Source: Paulinella micropora (Eukaryota > Cercozoa > Imbricatea > Euglyphida). Taken from it: a stretch of DNA of 64,000 bases. Below the pieces are notes generated by a model. That model was not told the DNA's origin and searched no databases. It was given only the letters and a program-made list of their open reading frames with translations. Positions 61,990 to 64,000 of the stretch are shown one piece after another. The stretch is taken from the NCBI GenBank assembly GCA_009731375.1, contig BJOX01000085.1, positions 722,346-786,345 of the forward strand. Direction: 5' to 3'. The stretch's first letter is position 1. Each line of letters starts with the position of its first letter. The translations under genes were made by a program, and so were the position numbers.

Positions 61990-62680
61990 CTTGCCTGTAC
62001 CTCCGGCAATTGAACGTACCCTGTCGACGGGGAGGGGGGGGGGGTCCGGGGGGCCCTCCCCACGGAACCCCAGCCCTGCAATTGTACGTACCCACGCGAT
62101 TAGCCGGCACCAAAATGAATGGCTGAGAATGCTCCAAGGCTCTAAGAGTTGTGCCAGCAGGGTTTATGCCGGTTACCTCCGGCAATTGAACGTACTCTGT
62201 CGACTGTGGAAAGCGGGGGGTCCGGGAGGCCCTCCCGGGGAACCCAAGCCCTGTGATTGTACGTACCCGAAGCTAATTTGCCGGCACCAAAATGAATGGC
62301 TGTGAATGCTCCAAGGCTCCCAAAAGTTGTTCCAGAAGGGTTGAGAGGCTGATTTTTCGGTTTTCACAACCTCGGGACGCGCTCTAGGTAGTGAACCAGT
62401 TGAAAAAGAGATTGACGAAGATTTTGGCAAAGTAGTGCCAAAATGAATGGCTCAGAACGCTCCAAGGCTCTAAGAGTTGTGCCAGAGGGGCTTAGAGGCT
62501 GATTCTTTGTGTTTTCGCAAGCTTGTCACTGGCTTTTTTTTAGGGATAAAGTTGAAATTATGCATTTCGAATGCAATGACAAAGTAGTGCCAAAATGAAT
62601 GGCTGAGATTGCTCCAAGGCTGTAAAAGTTGTGCATGTGAGAATGAGAGGAAGAGCGACCTTGGCCAGAGGTGGGGGGCG
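61990..62680. repeat. Degenerate tandem repeat, period about 177 bp then shorter
   Basis: ggcaattgaacgtac...ggggtccgggaggccctccc...ccggcaccaaaatgaatggc occurs twice (62004 and 62181). The segment caaaatgaatggctgagaat + gctccaaggct recurs four times (about 62111, 62288, 62439, 62591). No protein is recognisable. It runs into poly-G and the gap at 62707-63255. Confidence 0.7.
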
Positions 62681-63255
62681 GGGGGGGGGGGGGGGGGGGG
62701 TTTTTTNNNNNNNNNNNNNNNNNNNNNNNNNNNNNNNNNNNNNNNNNNNNNNNNNNNNNNNNNNNNNNNNNNNNNNNNNNNNNNNNNNNNNNNNNNNNNN
62801 NNNNNNNNNNNNNNNNNNNNNNNNNNNNNNNNNNNNNNNNNNNNNNNNNNNNNNNNNNNNNNNNNNNNNNNNNNNNNNNNNNNNNNNNNNNNNNNNNNNN
62901 NNNNNNNNNNNNNNNNNNNNNNNNNNNNNNNNNNNNNNNNNNNNNNNNNNNNNNNNNNNNNNNNNNNNNNNNNNNNNNNNNNNNNNNNNNNNNNNNNNNN
63001 NNNNNNNNNNNNNNNNNNNNNNNNNNNNNNNNNNNNNNNNNNNNNNNNNNNNNNNNNNNNNNNNNNNNNNNNNNNNNNNNNNNNNNNNNNNNNNNNNNNN
63101 NNNNNNNNNNNNNNNNNNNNNNNNNNNNNNNNNNNNNNNNNNNNNNNNNNNNNNNNNNNNNNNNNNNNNNNNNNNNNNNNNNNNNNNNNNNNNNNNNNNN
63201 NNNNNNNNNNNNNNNNNNNNNNNNNNNNNNNNNNNNNNNNNNNNNNNNNNNNNNN

Positions 63256-63512
63256 ACAATGTCATCATTGTAGCTTGCGCAAGCTTACGGTGCTCAAAAC
63301 ACTTGGACTAACGGCTTCCTTTTCTTTCTCTTCTTCCTTATCCTCCCACTCTCCATTCCTAGATTGCCTTTTTCTTCAACGTCCTTCCTCTTCTTTTTCC
63401 AGAACACAGTCTACCCGTGATTCCCATCCCGGACACATGCACAGTACACAAATTATTGTTTGATGTGAAACTGCGTTCCTTTGCAAGGACTACATTCCTT
63501 TGCGACATCTCA
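63256..63512 (+). mobile_element. LINE 3' UTR copy with (TATC)n tail
   Basis: It matches 59097-59340 (gtcatcattgtagcttgcgc ... gcgacatctcatc) with small indels, then (TATC)n to 63658. The 5' side is lost in the gap. Confidence 0.72.
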
Positions 63513-63523
63513 TCTACTATCTA

Positions 63524-63554
<31 letters not shown>

Positions 63555-63597
63555 CTATCTATCTATCTATCTATCTATCTATATATCTATCTACCTA

Positions 63598-63658
<61 letters not shown>

Positions 63659-63723
63659 CAACTTGGTCAATCACGCTGGTCTTGTCAGCGTTCGCCACAA
63701 TCATCACAATGATAATAATCATC

Positions 63724-63821
<98 letters not shown>

Positions 63822-63824
63822 TGA
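63513..63824. repeat. (TATC)n and (AAT)n arrays
   Basis: TATC repeats to 63658, 55 bp of mixed sequence, then (AAT)n, which is the (ATT)n tail of the minus-strand family C copy. Confidence 0.8.
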
Positions 63825-64000
63825 CAATAGTGTATCTCCTGCCAATTGCTGAGCCAAAAGGCCATGTGCATCCAGTCCTCCATTCCATAAGGAAAGTCTC
63901 CACACCAATCGGTGGAATAAAGGAAGTGACGGCATAGAACATTACTCTAGGAGCTTTATACCAATCAGCCCATGGAAAGGACCGATGGCCTATGTACTCC
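63825..64000 (-). mobile_element. Interspersed repeat family C, minus strand
   Basis: Reverse complement of 60705-60860 with a further 24 bp (ttggcaggagatacactattgtc region) before the (ATT)n tail. It runs to the window end. Confidence 0.72.

Overview
The window is eukaryotic nuclear DNA, most likely from a unicellular alga or other protist. It has GT-AG spliceosomal genes, GC-rich exons in AT-rich introns, LTR and non-LTR retroelements, and an extreme load of microsatellites ((GTAT)n, (TATC)n, (CT)n, (ATT)n, homopolymers) that also cause most of the twelve assembly gaps. The sequence alone does not let me name the organism. Most very long open frames (MYVC, HTYI, LSLS and SIYL repeats) are simple-repeat artefacts.

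Layout. (1) About 64-28611, plus strand: one very large multi-exon gene whose 5' end lies before the window. I reconstruct 49 exons (7,406 nt, about 2,467 aa). Reading phase is kept through every junction and the chain ends at a TAA at 28609-28611. The protein has a Ser/Lys-rich N-terminus, a charged coiled-coil block, long Glu/Ala-rich tracts and six copies of a Tudor-like module of about 60 aa (motifs GxxVLAPW, YEAEV, VRFIADDI, DxCR). (2) 29922-40518: a young, apparently complete Ty3/gypsy-type LTR retrotransposon (237-bp LTRs with one mismatch, PBS, gag, pol, PPT). Gag and pol share a frame and are separated by a single TGA. (3) 40519-50400: intergenic DNA with microsatellites, gaps and a minus-strand LINE relic at 47551-48800. 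(4) 50425 to at least 60183, plus strand: a second multi-exon gene. Its N-terminal exons resemble the DUF711 family, and it is interrupted by SINE, LINE and satellite DNA. (5) 60200-64000: microsatellites, interspersed repeats and gaps.

The most striking pattern is shared by both genes. Segments spanning an intron-exon border (acceptor plus exon start, or exon end plus donor) have been copied in tandem beside the real exon, from 2 to about 14 times, with microsatellites between copies. In gene 2 two such borders have grown into kilobase satellites. Many introns are nearly pure microsatellite that supplies its own GT donor, pyrimidine tract and AG acceptor. Separately, interspersed elements end in (TATC)n or (ATT)n tails, which suggests that retroposition seeds many of the arrays. 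Together these suggest a genome in which retroposon tails seed microsatellites, microsatellites serve as introns, and local duplication of splice borders lengthens low-complexity Glu/Ala proteins.
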